Below are positions 51,393 through 61,136 of a stretch of 64,000 nt of DNA, one piece after another; within the stretch, counting starts at the first letter, position 1; each line of letters opens with the position of its first letter. The notes under the pieces were generated by a model. That model made no database searches. It had not been told where the DNA came from and worked only from the letters and a program-made list of their open reading frames with translations. Source of the stretch: CAYJII01 sp964370225 (lineage in GTDB: Bacteria; Bacillota; Clostridia; Oscillospirales; Ruminococcaceae); the NCBI GenBank assembly GCA_964370225.1, contig CAYJII010000001.1, positions 62,001 through 126,000 of the forward strand, in the 5' to 3' direction. The position numbers and the translations under genes were made by a program.

Positions 51393-52550
51393 TTATGCTT
51401 TTGTTCCGAATTTTTCCGCTAAACTTGCGACTTCATTTGCAAGTGCGATTATCTGATGCTTATTGTTTGCGCTCTGCGGCGAGACCCTGACTGCGCCACT
51501 TTCACCAGTACCGAGAAACTCGTGCGCATATGGTGAGCAGTGAAGTCCTCCTCGAACAGCATAACCTTTTTGGTTAAGTCGCTCGACCACTTCCACCGAG
51601 TTTACTCCCCTTATGTTAAACAATACAATCGGCACGTACTTCCCCTCTGAGAAATCGTCGCAGTATGTGATAATATTTGGGCAATCGCGAAATCGTTGGT
51701 ACAGATATGCGCACAAGCTCATTTCATATTTGTAGATTTGTTCCAACCCTATTTTTTTGATATGCTCAATCCCTGCGCCAAGCGAAATTATCCCCACTGT
51801 ATTTACCGTGCCACTTTCAAATTTATCCGGCAATAGGTTGGGCTGAGCAAGCTCGCTCGACGCGCTACCAGTACCGCCCTCATAGAAGCTATCTATTTCT
51901 ACCCCATCCCCCAATATCATTAGTCCACTTCCCGTCACCCCAAATAGCCCCTTATGTCCAGCTGTGCAGAGGACGTCTATATTCATGCTTTGCATTTCTA
52001 TTGGCAAAATTCCTGCAGTTTGTGCTGCGTCCACAATGAATTTAATTCCACTTTCCCTGCACATTTTGCCAATTTCCTTTATCGGAAAAATGTAGCCATC
52101 GACATTCGATGCGTGCATACACACTATCGCCTTTGTATCCGCCTTAATAAGTGCTGCAAAACTTTCTAGCGTTTTCATTTTATCTTCCTTATATATCTTA
52201 GCTACAGAATAGCGCACTCTCCCCTCTTGCGCCATCTTATAAATTGGACGACTTACACTATTATGTTCCATGCATGAAGTTATGATATGCCCCGAGTTTT
52301 TCATTACACCCTTTATCGCCATATTCAGAGCTATTGTACAGTTTTGAGTGAAAATAACATTTTCACAACTTGCACCAAAAAAATTTGCTACGCTTTCTCT
52401 GACAGTGTGGATTTTTTCCGAGGTACGCATAGAAATAAAATGTCCGCTGCGCCCTGGATTACCGCCGTAAATCTCTACTGCCTCAACCACTGATTTTATC
52501 ACAGACTTTGGTTTTGGGTAAGTCGTAGCACCATTATCTAAGTAAATCAA
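51393..52550 (-). CDS. Cysteine desulfurase-like class V aminotransferase
   Basis: 385 residues. PLP-enzyme features: MIYLDNGATTYPKPKSV, CMEHNSVSRP (cofactor stacking His), KFIVDAAQTAGILPI and the Schiff-base lysine in CTAGHKGLFG; the C-terminal RGGLHCSPYAHEFLGTG carries a Cys at the place of the persulfide Cys of the SufS/CsdA branch. It could mobilise sulfur from cysteine, e.g. for tRNA thiolation or selenium. It lacks an adjacent scaffold gene (sufU/iscU). Its promoter is uncertain. Confidence 0.88.
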   Translation of the reverse strand: MIYLDNGATTYPKPKSVIKSVVEAVEIYGGNPGRSGHFISMRTSEKIHTVRESVANFFGASCENVIFTQNCTIALNMAIKGVMKNSGHIITSCMEHNSVSRPIYKMAQEGRVRYSVAKIYKEDKMKTLESFAALIKADTKAIVCMHASNVDGYIFPIKEIGKMCRESGIKFIVDAAQTAGILPIEMQSMNIDVLCTAGHKGLFGVTGSGLMILGDGVEIDSFYEGGTGSASSELAQPNLLPDKFESGTVNTVGIISLGAGIEHIKKIGLEQIYKYEMSLCAYLYQRFRDCPNIITYCDDFSEGKYVPIVLFNIRGVNSVEVVERLNQKGYAVRGGLHCSPYAHEFLGTGESGAVRVSPQSANNKHQIIALANEVASLAEKFGTKA

Positions 52551-52626
52551 AACAACACTCTCCTTAAAATGATATCTATATTCGAGTATATTCTTTTAGA
52601 TTTAATTCTATTCTTAAAATTTTCTA

Positions 52627-52655
52627 TTGACATTTTGTTATTTTTCTGTTATAGT
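52627..52655 (+). promoter_or_regulatory. Sigma-A promoter of the sodium:solute symporter
   Basis: TTGACA (52627-52632), 17 nt, TATAGT (52650-52655), 57 nt before the start. Confidence 0.75.
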
Positions 52656-52711
52656 ACTAATATGCTTTAATAGCTAAAAGCTTTAAATCACTAAAGTTAG
52701 GGGAAATTGTT

Positions 52712-54178
52712 TTGATTATTTACATTGTACTAGCATTATACATAGCGATGATGGCTACAATCGGTTTTTACAGTATAAAAAAAGCCGATACACTCACTTC
52801 ATTCGTCGTAGGAGCACGCAAGGCAGGCCCATGGATGACCGCGTTTGCTTATGGAACGACATATTTTTCTGCTGTACTATTTATCGGATATGCTGGTCGC
52901 TCTGGTTGGGATTTGGGGCTTTGGGCAATACTAATTGGCGTCGGTAACGCTTTTCTAGGCACATTTCTCGCTTGGAAAATACTAGCTAATCGCACCAGAA
53001 GTGTAACTCGCAGACTAAAGATTAAGACCATGCCACAGCTTTTTGAACGCAGATACAACAGCAAAAATATGAAGATTTTTGCTTCTGTGATAATATTTGT
53101 TTTTATGTTGCCATACTCAGCGTCTGTATACTCTGGTTTGAGCTACTTATGTGAAATAGTGTTTGATATAGACTACACCCTCGCAATGGCGCTTATCGCC
53201 TTTGTAGCGGCAGTATACTTGGTTTTAGGTGGATACACTGCAAGTTTAATAGCAGATTTGATACAGGGCTTTATAATGATTATAGGTATCATAGCGATGG
53301 TTATAAGCGTGATGAACTCCGATATCATCGGTGGTTTTACTACAGGAATTTCAAATTTGACACAAACTATGAGCGAGCAAGGGATTGGCACATTGTCACC
53401 ACAAATGATAATTTCGCTCATCAGCTTAATTTTGCTCACTAGTGTTGGTACATGGGGAATGCCTCAAATGGTGCACAAGTTTTATGGCATTGCGGATGCA
53501 GCTTCTGTTAAAACAGGCACAAAAGTTTCCACAGTGTTTTGTCTACTCATTTCAGTTGGTGCATACTTCGTTGGGAGCATGTCAAGATTATTTTTCTCAC
53601 CTGAACAAGTTCCATCTGAAATCGTACCGGATATGATTATTCCGCAAATATTAGTTAACACGCTATCCCCTCTACTACTAGCGATAATCTTGGTACTCGT
53701 GCTTTCAGCTTCCGTGTCCACACTCAGTGGTATCACCTTAACTGCGTGCAGTGCTATTTCTATGGATTTACTCGCTAGTCTTCGTAAAAAAGATTTACAA
53801 CCGAAGAAAACATTGCTACTTACTAGAATTTTATGCTTACTATTTATATTAATTTCCTTTATACTCGCTTTAATGCAATCCCCAATACTCACGCTAATGT
53901 CATTTTCATGGGGTACAATCTCTGGTGCGTTTTTAGCACCGTACTTGCTTGGCCTATACTGGAAAAAAGTTAATAAAGTAGGTGCATGGGCTGGAATGCT
54001 CGGTGGTGTAGCAACATCACTAACGCTTGCGATATCCTCTGGATTTAACGCAGCTAACTCCTCTTTTTACGGCATCACTTCGATAGCAGTTTCTTTCGTA
54101 ATCGTGATTGTTGTCACAGCATTACAAAAAGCGCCGAGTGAAATCAGTGACTTTTTTAACGAAGATGTTGTCGCATAA
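52712..54178 (+). CDS. Sodium:solute symporter (SSS family)
   Basis: 488 residues with about 13 membrane helices. The N-terminal FVVGARKAGPWMTAFAYGTTYFSAVLFIGYAGRSGWDLG and the helix with LVLSASVSTLSGITLTACSAISMDL are SSS (PutP/SGLT) signatures including Na+-site residues. The substrate (proline, pantothenate, sialic acid or similar) cannot be assigned. The start is TTG at 52712-52714, 8 nt after AGGGG. It is monocistronic, with its own promoter and terminator. Confidence 0.9.
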   Translation: MIIYIVLALYIAMMATIGFYSIKKADTLTSFVVGARKAGPWMTAFAYGTTYFSAVLFIGYAGRSGWDLGLWAILIGVGNAFLGTFLAWKILANRTRSVTRRLKIKTMPQLFERRYNSKNMKIFASVIIFVFMLPYSASVYSGLSYLCEIVFDIDYTLAMALIAFVAAVYLVLGGYTASLIADLIQGFIMIIGIIAMVISVMNSDIIGGFTTGISNLTQTMSEQGIGTLSPQMIISLISLILLTSVGTWGMPQMVHKFYGIADAASVKTGTKVSTVFCLLISVGAYFVGSMSRLFFSPEQVPSEIVPDMIIPQILVNTLSPLLLAIILVLVLSASVSTLSGITLTACSAISMDLLASLRKKDLQPKKTLLLTRILCLLFILISFILALMQSPILTLMSFSWGTISGAFLAPYLLGLYWKKVNKVGAWAGMLGGVATSLTLAISSGFNAANSSFYGITSIAVSFVIVIVVTALQKAPSEISDFFNEDVVA

Positions 54179-54211
54179 TTTTCAAAAAATACATAAAACT
54201 CACTATATTTT

Positions 54212-54250
54212 AAGGGCTACGAATATCAGATATTCGTAGCCCTTAATTAT
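54212..54250. terminator. Bidirectional terminator between symporter and folD
   Basis: AAGGGCTACGAATA (54212-54225), loop TCAGA, complement (54231-54244). Confidence 0.85.
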
Positions 54251-54298
54251 TTATGTTACCACTTACATTAGTGGAATATTCCTATGCAAAACTTGCGA

Positions 54299-55153
54299 TT
54301 ATAGCAGGTTATTTTGGATTTTTGCTGCTGTTAGTGTATTTCTCATCAATGTAGCTATAGTCATAGGACCAACTCCCCCAGGTACAGGTGTGATGTGCGA
54401 AGCGATGTCTTTTGCTTCCTCAAAGTTGACATCTCCGCAAAGCTTGCCGTTTTCTAGGCGGTTCATACCAACATCGATAACCACAGCGCCCTCTTTAACC
54501 ATGTCGCCTGTGATAAGATTTGCCACACCTACCGCTGCGATTAATATATCCGCAGATTTACATACTTCAGCTAAGTTAACCGTGCGAGAATGGCAGATTG
54601 TAACAGTAGCGCTCTCATGTAGCATTAACATGGACATAGGCTTGCCTACGATATTGCTTCTACCGACAACAACACAATGTTTTCCTGAAATTGATATGCC
54701 AGTGGATTTAATTAAGTCCATACATCCCGATGGCGTGCATGGTAAGAAATCGTAATTGCCTATCATGATTTTACCGACATTATTCGCATGAAAAGCGTCA
54801 ACGTCTTTGTTCGGGTCAATGCGCTCGATGATATCCTCATCATTTAAATGTTTTGGCAACGGAAGCTGAACTAAAATCCCGTGCACTGTACTATCAGCAT
54901 TAAGTTTATCTACTAAAGCGATGAGCTCCTCTTGCGTAGTGTTCTCGTCTAGCGCATATTCCACCGACTTAATATTAACGTATTCACAAGCTTTTTTCTT
55001 GCCATTAACATATACTCGCGAAGCTGGGTCGCCCCCAACAATAACTACTGCCAAACATGGGTTGACCCCTTTTGCAATAACTTCGTTTACACCTTCTCTT
55101 ACCGCAAGCTTTACGTCTTCTGATATTTTTTTGCCGTCAATTAACATTCCCAT
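54299..55153 (-). CDS. folD: Methylene-THF dehydrogenase / methenyl-THF cyclohydrolase
   Basis: 284 residues, full length. Motifs: VGGDPASRVYVNGKKKACEYVNIKS (catalytic Lys), VQLPLPKHL, DVDAFHANNVGKI, PCTPSGCMDLI, VVGRSNIVGKPMSMLML (NADP site) and TPVPGGVGPMTIATLM. It interconverts 5,10-methylene- and 10-formyl-tetrahydrofolate. GGAGG precedes the first of two nearby ATGs. It lies 20 bp after lgt and is probably co-transcribed. Confidence 0.97.
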   Translation of the reverse strand: MGMLIDGKKISEDVKLAVREGVNEVIAKGVNPCLAVVIVGGDPASRVYVNGKKKACEYVNIKSVEYALDENTTQEELIALVDKLNADSTVHGILVQLPLPKHLNDEDIIERIDPNKDVDAFHANNVGKIMIGNYDFLPCTPSGCMDLIKSTGISISGKHCVVVGRSNIVGKPMSMLMLHESATVTICHSRTVNLAEVCKSADILIAAVGVANLITGDMVKEGAVVIDVGMNRLENGKLCGDVNFEEAKDIASHITPVPGGVGPMTIATLMRNTLTAAKIQNNLL

Positions 55154-55173
55154 AACCTTACCTCCACAATGTC

Positions 55174-56151
55174 TTATTTATCTTCAGTTTCATCTGAATT
55201 TTCGTTTTTAGCTAAGTCTTCCACTTCGCTCTCTTCACCCTCAGTGCTAGCATCTTCTTTTGCTACTGTGTTAGCTTTTTTGTTTTTTGCAGCTTCTAGC
55301 TCTTTCTTAGCATCAATTAGCATTTGCTTCGCCTCTTCGGTATTGCCATAAACTTCTAAGTACTCAGGGTCGTTGTTTCGCTTGATTTTTGAGCGGATAT
55401 TTAGCCAAATGATAAATGCCACTAGCACTAGCACAATGGATAGTACTTGTGAAATTCTAAGTGAACCTAAGTATAAACTGTCCGTGCGCAATCCTTCGAT
55501 GATTGCTCTACCTGTGCCATACCACATAGCGTACATCAACGTTATTTCGCCGTCGAATTTTCTCTTTTTCGCATATAGATGTAGCAGCACAAAGCCCACA
55601 ATACACCATACAGATTCATATAAAAAGCATGGGTGCACCGTACCAGAAATCCCTGTTCCCCCCATCGCAAATAATGAGGTGGTTTCTGAACCATATGCTT
55701 CAACATTCATGAAATTGCCCCATCTGCCGATAGCTTGTCCGATTAAGAAAGCCATCATCGCAAGGTCAACCATAGGCAATATCTTAACTTTTCTTATTTT
55801 GCATAATAGTATCCCCAGACCAAGTCCACCTATTACAGAGCCATACAGCGCCATTCCGCCTTCCCAAGTCTTAAATATGCTTAGCAAATCATCTTTATAT
55901 AAATCCCACGAAAACGCAACATAGTATAATCTAGCACCCACGATTCCACCAATCATGCCTGCGATTATCGCATCAATCGCTTTGTCAGGGTTTATTCCAA
56001 ATTCTTTCATCCTAGAAAAAGCGTACATTGCCCCAAGCATAAAGCCCAGTGCAATCAGCACAGCATACCATGCTATACTAAAACCAAAAATATCAATTGT
56101 TGAGTTAAATTCCAGTTCTATTCCCAAGTTTGGGAAGTTAACATTCTTCAT
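55174..56151 (-). CDS. lgt: Prolipoprotein diacylglyceryl transferase with charged C-terminal extension
   Basis: 325 residues from the ATG behind GGAG (56149-56151); a longer in-frame ATG at 56163 is part of that ribosome site. Seven membrane helices, the conserved region IGRWGNFMNVEAYG (catalytic His/Arg area is G-R-x-G-N-x-x-N) and HPCFLYES are Lgt signatures. It adds diacylglycerol to the lipobox cysteine of lipoproteins. After the last helix about 75 highly charged residues (Lys, Glu, Ala) extend into the cytoplasm, absent from typical Lgt. Confidence 0.95.
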   Translation of the reverse strand: MKNVNFPNLGIELEFNSTIDIFGFSIAWYAVLIALGFMLGAMYAFSRMKEFGINPDKAIDAIIAGMIGGIVGARLYYVAFSWDLYKDDLLSIFKTWEGGMALYGSVIGGLGLGILLCKIRKVKILPMVDLAMMAFLIGQAIGRWGNFMNVEAYGSETTSLFAMGGTGISGTVHPCFLYESVWCIVGFVLLHLYAKKRKFDGEITLMYAMWYGTGRAIIEGLRTDSLYLGSLRISQVLSIVLVLVAFIIWLNIRSKIKRNNDPEYLEVYGNTEEAKQMLIDAKKELEAAKNKKANTVAKEDASTEGEESEVEDLAKNENSDETEDK

Positions 56152-56203
56152 CAAACGCTCCATTCCGCCTATATCAGCTATGTATTATTCATAATAACAT
56201 TGT

Positions 56204-56239
56204 AATAGTTTGTCCACTAAATTTAGTGGACAAACTATT
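56204..56239. terminator. Terminator after the YmfH-type gene
   Basis: An 18-nt perfect inverted repeat (AATAGTTTGTCCACTAAA and complement), 5 bp after the stop of the M16 gene on the minus strand. Confidence 0.7.
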
Positions 56240-56244
56240 AATTT

Positions 56245-57519
56245 TTATGCAGGGTTTATTATCGAAATTGCTGAGTTGTCCAAGTCAAATGATGATAGTA
56301 GCAAATTGTTGATATCATCAATACTCATATTTTCCACTATCTCCACGCTATCGTATATGTCGACTCCTTTAAAATGAGCCGCGATAAGGGAATTAGCAAC
56401 ACCTTCAACTACATTAAAGCTTTTTACCAGTTTGCCATACAGCGCTTTTTTTGTTCTGATAAAATCACTTTCGCTAATCTTCTCTGCTTTTATTCGAGTG
56501 ATTTCTTTTTTAATGCACTCGTAAACTTCTTCACATTTTTCGCTCTCTCCCGAGAATATATTTGCAAAAAATCCACGTCCGCCAAATACTTCGCACGCAA
56601 AAGTTTGGTTAATCAGACCTTCATCGTACAAGTCTTTATAGAATTTTGATGTTTCTCCAAAAATAATCTCAAGCAACACATCAAACTCCAATTGAGTCTT
56701 AAGCAAATCCATGCCTTCCCTTGGCTCTTCCTTAAAGCCAATGTTAAACATCGAAATGGAAACAGGGAGGCTTTGTTCAATTTTCGCTTCATTCACATTT
56801 GCAGGCTCATCAAAAACCTTTGTTGTAAAATTCACTTTTTCTCTTGGAACAATGCACTCTTCTATTACTTTTAGTGCTGAATCAACATCAAAGTTACCCG
56901 CAATGGATAGCACCATATTATTTAGGTTATAAAAAGTATTATATGCTTTATATAAAGTTTCTGCATCAATTTTAGCTATACTTTCAACCGTGCCGGCTAT
57001 ATCAATTTTTATCGGATTATTTACATATAGTGCACTCAATAAATTAAAGAACACGCGCCAATCTGGATTATCTTCGTACATCTTAATTTCCTGGCCGATA
57101 ATCCCCTGCTCTTTTTGCACAGTTTCGTCCGTGAAATATGGCTCTTGCACGAAGTTTAGCAGCGTTTTTAGCGACTCCTCGAAATTATCAGTCGTGCTAA
57201 ATAGGTAGCAAGTGCGCTCAAACGAAGTGTAAGCATTTGCGCTCGCACCTGTTTTTGCAAATAAACTAAACGCATCGCCTTGCTCATTTTCAAACAGTTT
57301 ATGCTCCAAAAAATGTGCTATTCCCTCAGGCACTACTGTAAAATCGCTATCTTTATCTGTTTTAAATGTAGTATCTATCGAGCCTAGTTTTGTTCCAAAC
57401 AGCGCATAAGAGGAAGTGTATCCCTCCATAGGATAAAGTAAAATTGTCAGTCCAGAGTCGTGTTTAACTGAGTAGTATTGTTCTCTTAATTTTTCGTTTT
57501 TTATAATTTGTTTTTGCAT
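56245..57519 (-). CDS. M16 family metallopeptidase, active (YmfH type)
   Basis: 424 residues. The inverted zinc motif HFLEHKLFE (HxxEH) near residue 67 and the distal Glu in the EQGIIGQEIKMYEDNPD segment make a complete M16 active site, followed by the C-terminal inactive repeat. It follows a paralogue without zinc ligands at 5 bp distance, matching the YmfF/YmfH pair of Firmicutes, which is linked to elongation factor P modification in Bacillus annotation. A processing-peptidase-like heterodimer is likely. Confidence 0.92.
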   Translation of the reverse strand: MQKQIIKNEKLREQYYSVKHDSGLTILLYPMEGYTSSYALFGTKLGSIDTTFKTDKDSDFTVVPEGIAHFLEHKLFENEQGDAFSLFAKTGASANAYTSFERTCYLFSTTDNFEESLKTLLNFVQEPYFTDETVQKEQGIIGQEIKMYEDNPDWRVFFNLLSALYVNNPIKIDIAGTVESIAKIDAETLYKAYNTFYNLNNMVLSIAGNFDVDSALKVIEECIVPREKVNFTTKVFDEPANVNEAKIEQSLPVSISMFNIGFKEEPREGMDLLKTQLEFDVLLEIIFGETSKFYKDLYDEGLINQTFACEVFGGRGFFANIFSGESEKCEEVYECIKKEITRIKAEKISESDFIRTKKALYGKLVKSFNVVEGVANSLIAAHFKGVDIYDSVEIVENMSIDDINNLLLSSFDLDNSAISIINPA

Positions 57520-57524
57520 TATAA

Positions 57525-58805
57525 CTACTCCTTTCCGCTCTCTGAGGTTAAAACATAGCTTATGTCAAGCTTTAGTTTTGATGCCACATCAATAACATCT
57601 TCTTTTGAGACTTTGTTTAAATACTCGGTCATCTGTTCAGGTGAAACTGCCTCGCCTCTGATAATTTGCGATAGATAAAAGCCTTCCAAAGCAGAAACAT
57701 GATCTCTCACAGTATTAAATGAATTAGTGAGGCTCATAAGTGCATTTTTAAGCTCCTCGTCGCTCACTTGACCCTGTTTAACTTGCTCTAGTTGGTCTAG
57801 TATCGCCTCTTTCGCTTTTACGATATTCTCGTTTTCGACACCACAATCCACGCGCATAATCATTTTTGTTTTGTCAAATCTCGATACGCAGTAGTAGCAC
57901 AAGCTCATCTTTTCACGAATATTCATGAAAAGTTTTGACATAGGAGTGCCACCAAACACCGCACTCATCACCATAAGTGCAAAAACTTCCTCTTTGCTCA
58001 ACGTTTCTGTTACAGCAAATCCAAGCACCATTTTTGACTGGCTAACTTGCATATGCTCCGTCTCTTCAATAACGCCATCAAGCGGTTTGTGATGCTTTGT
58101 CATAGCTGGAGTTTTCTCTTTGTCAGATACGCACTCAAGGCGCTCTTTGAAAATTTCCAGCGATTTTTCTGGATTTCCACAACCGATAAACATTATCTCA
58201 ATCGCACTGCTCTCGATAAAGTTTTTATACTGAGTCGTCAAACTTTTCGCTGTTATTTGCTCAACATCTTCCACTTCGCCCAATTTGCTAATACCATGTG
58301 GCTCACCTTCGCACATTAGCGAATTCGCTTTGCCCAGTGCATACGAACGCTTTTCGTTTATCTCGGCTTTTATCGTATTAATCAAAATTTCTTTTTCTAT
58401 CCTAATTTCGCTTTCGAGAAATTCACCATTTTCAAACACTGGTCTTAGTAGCAAATCGCAGATTAAATCTGACATTTTTTCAGTTAACGCCTCATTATCA
58501 AATGCATATGAGTCGTCGATAGAGGATACGGATAAACTTATCACTTGCACGTCGCCATATTTCTCAACACCATAGTCTAGGTATGCACCATATAGCTCCT
58601 CTAATTTTTTGTTTAGCTCAGTAAACTCAGGGCATTCGTCATACCCTTTCCTTAAAATATTAGGTATCAGTGCGTTTTTTGCAGCACTATCTTTATTTAG
58701 TGGTGTAACAAAATTTACTGAAATTTTGTTTGTCTTGTAGCGTGAGTCTGTTATGCTGTTAAAAAATATTTTCTTATACAATTCTTTTCTGATTAAATCT
58801 TGCAT
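57525..58805 (-). CDS. M16 family peptidase-like protein, inactive (YmfF type)
   Basis: 426 residues from the ATG at 58803-58805 behind GGAG (58812-58815). The fold follows M16 (NKISVNFVTPLNKDSAAKNALIPNILRKGY..), but the place of HxxEH has RKGYDECPE, so zinc binding is lost. The C-terminal half retains the R-Y-type region (MSKLFMNIREKMSLCYYCVSRFD). It pairs with the active M16 gene directly downstream. The upstream ten-N assembly gap abuts its ribosome site, so a longer N-terminus cannot be fully excluded. Confidence 0.88.
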   Translation of the reverse strand: MQDLIRKELYKKIFFNSITDSRYKTNKISVNFVTPLNKDSAAKNALIPNILRKGYDECPEFTELNKKLEELYGAYLDYGVEKYGDVQVISLSVSSIDDSYAFDNEALTEKMSDLICDLLLRPVFENGEFLESEIRIEKEILINTIKAEINEKRSYALGKANSLMCEGEPHGISKLGEVEDVEQITAKSLTTQYKNFIESSAIEIMFIGCGNPEKSLEIFKERLECVSDKEKTPAMTKHHKPLDGVIEETEHMQVSQSKMVLGFAVTETLSKEEVFALMVMSAVFGGTPMSKLFMNIREKMSLCYYCVSRFDKTKMIMRVDCGVENENIVKAKEAILDQLEQVKQGQVSDEELKNALMSLTNSFNTVRDHVSALEGFYLSQIIRGEAVSPEQMTEYLNKVSKEDVIDVASKLKLDISYVLTSESGKE

Positions 58806-58817
58806 AATATGCTCCAT

Positions 58818-58827
58818 NNNNNNNNNN
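58818..58827. other. Assembly gap (ten N)
   Basis: A run of ten N between the YmfF-type gene and trpS. Ten is a conventional scaffold spacer, so real length and even adjacency of the two flanks are uncertain. Confidence 0.97.
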
Positions 58828-58844
58828 GCCAAAGCTTGGCAGTT

Positions 58845-59849
58845 TTATATAATAAACCCTACTTTTTTATACACTTTATCGAGTGTACGTTTTGCAACTC
58901 TAGAAGCTTTTGCAGCCCCATTTATATAGCATTCCTCAAGATACGCCTTGTCATTCATCAGTTGCTCAAAACGCTCTCTCACTGGTCTTAGTTGTTCTAC
59001 TACAGACTCGCCCACTGCGATTTTAAAATCGCCATAGCCTTTGCCTTCAAACTCATTTTCAATTTGCTCAAAACTTTTTCCTGATGCAACTGAGAATATT
59101 GTCATAAGGTTGTTTATTCCATGTTTATCCTCACCAAATTTAACTACCGCTTCTGAGTCGGTCACTGCACGCTTGAATTTTTTCATGATAGCGTCCGGTG
59201 TATCAAATATTGAAACGAATCCATTTAAGTTATCATCGGATTTTGACATTTTCTTTGTTGGGTCAGCTAGTGACATTATTCTCGCACCCACTTTTGGAAT
59301 ATATCCATCAGGTAGTGTAAATGTTTTGCCATTTAGCGAATTAAATCTGTTTGCGATATCGCGCGCCAGTTCAAGATGCTGTTTTTGGTCGTCGCCAACA
59401 GGCACTAAATCTGCTTGGTATAGCAAAATATCCGCTGCCATCAAAGATGGGTATGTGAATAGGCCTGCATTGATATTGTCTGAATTTTTGGCACTTTTAT
59501 CTTTAAACTGCGTCATTCTTGATAGCTCACCAAACTGCGTATAGCACGAAAGTATCCACGAAAGCTGTGCGTGCTCAGGCACTTGGCTTTGTAGGAATAC
59601 AAGACTTTTTTGTGGGTTTATTCCACAAGCAAGCACTGCTGCAAATGCTGTTAAAATTTGCTGTTTTAGCAGTTTTGGGTCTTGGCGCACAGTTATTGCA
59701 TGCATATCAGCAATCATGTATGCGCTATTGTAGTCCTCTTGCAATTTTTCCCAGTTTCTTATAGCTCCAACATAGTTGCCCAATGTGAAGACACCAGTCG
59801 GTTGAATTCCGCTTAATATATTTTTTCTACGCTCAGTTTGACCTGTCAT
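58845..59849 (-). CDS. trpS: Tryptophan-tRNA ligase
   Basis: 334 residues, standard size. Class I synthetase motifs: SGIQPTGVFTLGNYVGAIRNW (HIGH-equivalent TLGN) and KKMSKSDDN (KMSKS), plus the Trp site SYMIADMHAIT and LSWILSCYTQFGELSRM. It charges tRNA-Trp. The start is placed at the second of two ATGs (59847-59849), which is better spaced from AAAGGA. The stop lies 17 bp from the assembly gap. No T-box is visible upstream; the preceding gene ends only 12 bp away. Confidence 0.96.
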   Translation of the reverse strand: MTGQTERRKNILSGIQPTGVFTLGNYVGAIRNWEKLQEDYNSAYMIADMHAITVRQDPKLLKQQILTAFAAVLACGINPQKSLVFLQSQVPEHAQLSWILSCYTQFGELSRMTQFKDKSAKNSDNINAGLFTYPSLMAADILLYQADLVPVGDDQKQHLELARDIANRFNSLNGKTFTLPDGYIPKVGARIMSLADPTKKMSKSDDNLNGFVSIFDTPDAIMKKFKRAVTDSEAVVKFGEDKHGINNLMTIFSVASGKSFEQIENEFEGKGYGDFKIAVGESVVEQLRPVRERFEQLMNDKAYLEECYINGAAKASRVAKRTLDKVYKKVGFII

Positions 59850-59861
59850 ACTCTTCATCCT

Positions 59862-61046
59862 TTACAGTTTTTGTGATAGTTCTCCTAAGATTCTTACGCC
59901 TTTTATAATGTTTTCGTCAGTAGGAGTGGAGAAATTAATTCTAAACGAGTGATTTTTATTAGTTTCACTCGGTAAAAATGCGTTCCCTGGAACCACTGCA
60001 ACTTTGTTAGCAGCAGCATTTTTACAAAACTCCATAACATCGACTTCTTCAGGTAGAGTACACCATATAAATAGTCCGCCTTCAGGTGCTGTATAAGTGA
60101 TTTTATCGCTTAAGTTAGCTTTCATTTCATTAACCATAAGCGTGGATTTATTTTTGTAGATTTCTCTTAATTTAGCAATATGCTCATCAAAATTTACTTC
60201 GTTAATAAATTTGTCGCACAAAATTTGCGAGAAAATATTAGTATGTACGTCGCTCACTTGTTTTAGCACAGTTAGCTTTTGTAGAAACTCTTTTTCTGCC
60301 ACTACATATCCCACTCTAATCCCTGGTGCTAAAACTTTTGAGAAACTACCGCAGTAGATTACTCTGCCCTCTGTGTCAAGCGATTTTAGCGATTGGATAT
60401 GTTCGCCAGCAAAGCGCAAGTCGCCATATGGGTTATCTTCAATAATCGCAACATCATATTTATTAGCAAGCGCAATAATAGCTTTTCTTTTTTCTAGAGA
60501 AGTTGTGTAACCCGATGGATTTTGGAAATTTGGGATTAGGTATATAAGCTTTGTATTTTTATTTTCGATTAGCGCTTTTTCAAGCATCTCAAGATTAATT
60601 CCATCGCTCTCTAAATCCACACCGACAAGGTTTGCACTGTTTGACTTAAATGCGTTCAAGCTCCCAATAAAGCTTGGATTTTCGCAGATGATTGTATCAT
60701 TTTCATTGCATAATACTTTGCAAGAAAGCTCGATACCTTGTTGTGCACCGGACACGATAATAACATCATCATTTTCCTTGCAGATATCTTCTTTATTTAT
60801 TACTTTGTTTTTAACACTCTCAATTAATTTTGGATATCCTTCTGAAATGCTGTATTGTAGTGCAGCAATTGGTTGTGTTGCAAAAATTTCATTTGATATT
60901 CTTGAAATTTCCTCCACTGGAAAAGCCTCAGGAGCAGGATTTCCCGCAGCAAAAGATATCACTGAAGGGTCTGCGGTAGATTTTAGAATTTCCCTAATAG
61001 CAGATGCTTGTAGGTTTCCCATTCTGTTAGCAAAATTATAGTTCAT
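59862..61046 (-). CDS. PLP-dependent aminotransferase (2-aminoadipate/MocR-like catalytic domain)
   Basis: 394 residues of aminotransferase fold type I: SFAAGNPAPEAFPVEEI, IVSGAQQGIELSCKVL, LIPNFQNPSGYTTSLEKR, IEDNPYGDLRF, and the PLP lysine in YCGSFSKVLAPGIRVGYV. The sequence resembles the LysN/MocR catalytic domain without a helix-turn-helix. It may transaminate 2-aminoadipate, aromatic or branched amino acids. It lies directly upstream of trpS and downstream of the sugar transferase, in the same direction. Confidence 0.9.
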   Translation of the reverse strand: MNYNFANRMGNLQASAIREILKSTADPSVISFAAGNPAPEAFPVEEISRISNEIFATQPIAALQYSISEGYPKLIESVKNKVINKEDICKENDDVIIVSGAQQGIELSCKVLCNENDTIICENPSFIGSLNAFKSNSANLVGVDLESDGINLEMLEKALIENKNTKLIYLIPNFQNPSGYTTSLEKRKAIIALANKYDVAIIEDNPYGDLRFAGEHIQSLKSLDTEGRVIYCGSFSKVLAPGIRVGYVVAEKEFLQKLTVLKQVSDVHTNIFSQILCDKFINEVNFDEHIAKLREIYKNKSTLMVNEMKANLSDKITYTAPEGGLFIWCTLPEEVDVMEFCKNAAANKVAVVPGNAFLPSETNKNHSFRINFSTPTDENIIKGVRILGELSQKL

Positions 61047-61136
61047 AGCAAATTCTCCGTTTCTGTCGATTTATCTCGACCATTATTATGTTTTTATCGC
61101 ACCAAAATGGCGCAAATTATATTATAGTTTTCTGCT

